A stretch of 55,608 bases of DNA from Photobacterium sanctipauli. Lineage in GTDB: Bacteria > Pseudomonadota > Gammaproteobacteria > Enterobacterales > Vibrionaceae. The stretch spans positions 1 through 55,608 of the forward strand of contig NZ_PYMA01000025.1 of NCBI RefSeq assembly GCF_003026495.1, in the 5' to 3' direction. Below are positions 53,724 to 55,608 of this stretch, piece by piece. Position 1 is the first letter of the stretch. Each line of letters opens with the position of its first letter. The position numbers and the translations under genes are program-made. The notes beneath the pieces are model-generated. The model worked only from the letters and a program-made list of their open reading frames with translations, made no database searches and was not told the DNA's origin.

Positions 53724-54704
53724 TTATTTCATTTGCTGATCAAGATTAAGAATGGTGAGCGCGTTACTCACACTGGTCGCCAGCACATCAACAACACCGG
53801 AGCGAAGGGCACCAAGCAACGCAAGCGCCTTGCTATTTTCCGCCGCTGTTACCACAACTGTTGGAATATGGCGTAGCTCTTCCATACTCAAACCTATCAC
53901 CCGATCGCTCATCATGGTATCGGCACGCTGGCCTTGGCTATCGAAAAAGTCATACCCCGCAATATCGCCAACCACCCCCTTGCGGATACGTGCCTCTACA
54001 ATCTCTTGCGGTGTAAACCACCCCAACTTCACCATGTGGCTATTCTCATTCATGTCACCAACACCAACGAGTGCCACGTCCGCACGCCTAGCACGATCAA
54101 GTGTTTCCTTCACTGTGCCATTTTTCATAAAGGCTTCTTTCACCTTAATATCTTCGACATAAGCTGGCGCATACAGGGTCTCACTGATCCCATCGTATTT
54201 TTTAGCTAATTGACGACAAATATGATCAGCATTGATTGCGTTACCCGAACGGTGAGTACCGCCAATCCCGCTAACAAAGCGGCACTTTCGATGGGGAACA
54301 ACCCCGACATGGCTGGCAATAGAGGCAATATTACGGCCCTGCCCAACAGTCACCACCATATCGTCAGTTAATGTAGAGGCTAGGTAGCTCGAAACCAAAC
54401 TCGCCACTTGCTGGCGCTGACTTTCATCATCAGGCTGATCGAGTGCAATTAAAGCCCTTTTAAGGTTAAAACGCTCAATCAGTTGCTGTTCGAGTTTTTC
54501 GCTAAACACAGGATGGTATTTCACCGTGATTTCCACCACCCCTTCATCACGGGCACGACGCAATAAACGACCAACCTTGGCACGAGACATCCCGAACTTC
54601 TTGGAGATTTCCTCTTGGGTGGCACCATCTTGATAATAAGCGATAGCAATCTCGGTAAGCAGATCGCTATCAACATGGGTATTGTCGTTTGGGGAGGTGG
54701 TCAT
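53724..54704 (-). CDS. SorC/DeoR-family sugar-responsive transcriptional regulator
   Basis: A 326-residue regulator with an N-terminal helix-turn-helix (about 14-58; YYQDGATQEEISKKFGMS, RAKVGRLLRRARDEG) and a C-terminal SorC sugar-phosphate-binding domain (about 70-320; VTVGQGRNIASIASHV, VALVGVGDMNENS, GVVGDIAGYDFFD, VIGLSMEELR). AAGGAAGG precedes the ATG. Family members react to phosphorylated sugars and control adjacent catabolic operons, but here no sugar operon lies in view, only the rrn end and mepA. Target and ligand unknown. Confidence 0.9.
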   Translation of the reverse strand: MTTSPNDNTHVDSDLLTEIAIAYYQDGATQEEISKKFGMSRAKVGRLLRRARDEGVVEITVKYHPVFSEKLEQQLIERFNLKRALIALDQPDDESQRQQVASLVSSYLASTLTDDMVVTVGQGRNIASIASHVGVVPHRKCRFVSGIGGTHRSGNAINADHICRQLAKKYDGISETLYAPAYVEDIKVKEAFMKNGTVKETLDRARRADVALVGVGDMNENSHMVKLGWFTPQEIVEARIRKGVVGDIAGYDFFDSQGQRADTMMSDRVIGLSMEELRHIPTVVVTAAENSKALALLGALRSGVVDVLATSVSNALTILNLDQQMK

Positions 54705-54985
54705 GACCCTTCCTTGTAATACGCGAAAATAAGCCCTTCTATTTTAACGTTATTCCCGTTATTCAGCGAGTACCAGCCTCACAGCTAAGGGGAAGGAACT
54801 CGCGTTCAGGAAAACAAGCCTTGGCAACCTAAAAGCTGTACAATAAAACCCCACAGGGTTCACATGGGCAAAATACAATTATAACCATATGAAATTAATA
54901 ACTTTTATATTTGTACAGCTTTTTGACCATTGCATCCCTAAAGCCTAATTAGCTGCACAGACACTAATTTCGTGTAATAAATACG
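54705..54985. promoter_or_regulatory. Leader of the SorC-family gene; otherwise empty
   Basis: AT-rich, no credible gene. It should contain the promoter of the regulator. Direct-repeat-like TACAGCTTTTT-type fragments (GCTGTACAA near 54834 and TTTGTACAGC near 54912) form an inverted pair that might be an operator. Confidence 0.4.
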
Positions 54986-55015
54986 CAAAAAGCCCCGCTA
55001 TTTATAGCGAGGCTT
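54986..55015 (-). terminator. Last terminator hairpin of the tRNA-Asp repeat array
   Basis: On minus, AGCCTCGCTA-TAAA-TAGCGGGGCT (one G-U pair) followed by TTTTTGCG. It ends the array furthest from the rrn operon. Confidence 0.88.
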
Positions 55016-55024
55016 CTGAATAAG

Positions 55025-55076
55025 TGGCGGAACGGCTGGGCTGGCGCTCTATCGGACTCGCGCACAAGCGGGACTC
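55025..55076 (-). pseudogene. Degenerate tRNA-Asp 3'-end unit 3
   Basis: The most diverged unit. Minus-strand reading begins GAGTCCCG and ends CCGTTCCGCCA, like the T-arm end and acceptor of tRNA-Asp, with an extra 16 or so bases in the middle compared with units 1 and 2. Hairpin TTCGTCC-GAAG-GACGAA lies just beyond (55079-55095). Confidence 0.65.
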
Positions 55077-55110
55077 ATTCGTCCGAAGGACGAACATCCC
55101 CTTCTGAAAT

Positions 55111-55141
55111 GAAAAAAACCTCAGCCTTACGACTGAGGTTT
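55111..55141 (-). terminator. Terminator hairpin between repeat units 2 and 3
   Basis: AAACCTCAG and CTGAGGTTT arms, followed by TTTTTTTC on minus. Confidence 0.9.
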
Positions 55142-55149
55142 CTAATAAA

Positions 55150-55185
55150 TGGCGGAGCGGCCGGGCTGGCGCTCCAGTGGGACTC
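55150..55185 (-). pseudogene. Degenerate tRNA-Asp 3'-end unit 2
   Basis: Reads GAGTCCCACTGGAGCG, then the loop, then CCGCTCCGCCA on minus. The last 11 bases equal the 3' end of tRNA-Asp. Followed by the same TTATTAGAA spacer as the tRNA. Confidence 0.75.
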
Positions 55186-55243
55186 AACGCGCACGGCCAG
55201 TGCCGCGACTAAAGTGCGCAGCACTTTTAGGGCGCGTAGAATG

Positions 55244-55274
55244 CAAAAAAACCTCAGTCTTTCGACTGAGGTTT
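55244..55274 (-). terminator. Terminator hairpin between repeat units 1 and 2
   Basis: AAACCTCAGTC-TTTC-GACTGAGGTTT; on minus it is followed by seven T residues. Nearly the same stem as in the next unit. Confidence 0.92.
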
Positions 55275-55282
55275 CTAATAAG

Positions 55283-55318
55283 TGGCGGAGCGGCCGGGCT
55301 GGCGCTCCAGCGGGACTC
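55283..55318 (-). pseudogene. Degenerate tRNA-Asp 3'-end unit 1
   Basis: Minus strand begins GAGTCCCGCTGGAGCG and ends CCGCTCCGCCA. The final segment GGAGCG-N10-CGCTCC-GCCA can pair as a six-base acceptor-stem mimic with a GCCA tail. Same spacer and a terminator follow. Confidence 0.75.
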
Positions 55319-55350
55319 ATTCGCCTGCAAGGCGAACATATCTCACAGAT

Positions 55351-55380
55351 GCAAAAAAGCCTTGTCTTGCGACAAGGCTT
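55351..55380 (-). terminator. Terminator after tRNA-Asp
   Basis: AAGCCTTGTC-GCAA-GACAAGGCTT stem, followed by TTTTTTGC on minus. It is the first stop signal of the rrn transcript, nine bases after the tRNA. Confidence 0.92.
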
Positions 55381-55388
55381 CTAATAAG

Positions 55389-55465
55389 TGGCGGAGCGGA
55401 CGGGACTCGAACCCGCGACCCCCGGCGTGACAGGCCGGTATTCTAACCAACTGAACTACCGCTCC
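55389..55465 (-). tRNA. tRNA-Asp (anticodon GTC)
   Basis: 77 bases with encoded CCA. Acceptor stem GGAGCGG/CCGCTCC, anticodon arm CCGGC-CTGTCAC-GCCGG, T-arm GCGGG-TTCGAGT-CCCGT. Almost the same as E. coli tRNA-Asp. It follows 5S at the end of an rrn operon read on minus. Confidence 0.97.
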
Positions 55466-55505
55466 ACTCAAACCACCGCAAGGTCACTGCGATAATCTAA
55501 ATTGG

Positions 55506-55608
55506 AAGCCTGGCGATGTCCTACTCTCACATGGGGAAGCCCCACACTACCATCGGCGCTATTACGTTTCACTGCTGAGTTCGGCATGGGATCAGGTGGG
55601 TCCATAAT
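55506..55608 (-). rRNA. rrf: 5S ribosomal RNA, partial (5' end outside the window)
   Basis: On minus the segment GGACCCACCTGATCCCATGC, ending in GTAGGACATCGCCAGGC, is 5S sequence. About 16 bases of its 5' end are cut off by the window border. 3' end is approximate to a few bases. Confidence 0.96.

Noticed and set aside
54986..55391. CRISPR-like spaced repeats
   Set aside because: Repeats are few, imperfect, contain terminators and match tRNA-Asp; no cas genes near.
55002..55430. Several ORFs in the tRNA-Asp repeat region
   Set aside because: They contain the repeats, terminators and part of the tRNA; similar peptides result from the repeated DNA.

Overview
The window looks like a piece of the main chromosome of a marine gammaproteobacterium of the family Vibrionaceae (Photobacterium, Grimontia or Vibrio-like). 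The reasons are gene order (queA-tgt-yajC-secD-secF, aceBA, oxyR/peroxiredoxin, the pst/ppk/pho block, sbcDC, rdgC), very long PstA and PstC permeases, a GlyGly-CTERM serine protease and an rrn operon ending in 5S and tRNA-Asp. The species cannot be read from the sequence. Nearly all of it is coding, and no integrase, transposase or CRISPR array was seen.

Layout. 1-5914: queuosine and protein-export genes (queA, tgt, yajC, secD, secF), all on the minus strand, followed by a hexanucleotide repeat tract. 6000-8415: a secreted trypsin-like protease, a CBS-pair protein and AcpH. 8552-11577: the glyoxylate shunt (aceB-aceA). 12190-13826: divergent oxyR and a 2-Cys peroxiredoxin, of the OxyR2/Prx2 type. 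14080-16785: cutC, a class I ppk2 and an orphan LysR regulator. 17114-19642: a surface-protein island with a miniature YadA-type trimeric autotransporter and two tandem paralogous small beta-barrel proteins. 19697-32876: phosphate uptake, signalling and polyphosphate (pstC-pstA-pstB-phoU on minus; gcvR-like, ppk, ppx on plus; phoB-phoR-pstS on minus), with good Pho boxes before pstC and phoB. 33060-41013: sbcD-sbcC, rdgC, the U32 protein YegQ/TrhP and ferredoxin YfhL.

41120-52815 is the most distinctive part: an iron-acquisition locus. Gene content and order match the petrobactin pathway asbABCDEF: two NIS synthetases, an AMP ligase, a carrier protein, AsbE, and the 3-dehydroshikimate dehydratase AsbF. 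Here AsbD and AsbE are fused in one 431-aa protein. Downstream on the same strand are an OmpR-type regulator whose receiver domain has lost the phosphoacceptor Asp and the conserved Lys, and a TonB-dependent receptor. A MATE-family transporter is divergent from asbA. Three Fur-box-like sites precede asbA/MATE, the regulator and the receptor, so the whole locus is probably iron-repressed.

52804-55608: mepA, a SorC-family regulator, then the 3' end of an rrn operon read on minus (5S, tRNA-Asp). Beyond tRNA-Asp lie three degenerate repeats carrying its 3' end, each separated by a terminator hairpin. They resemble in principle the repeats distal to tyrT in E. coli.
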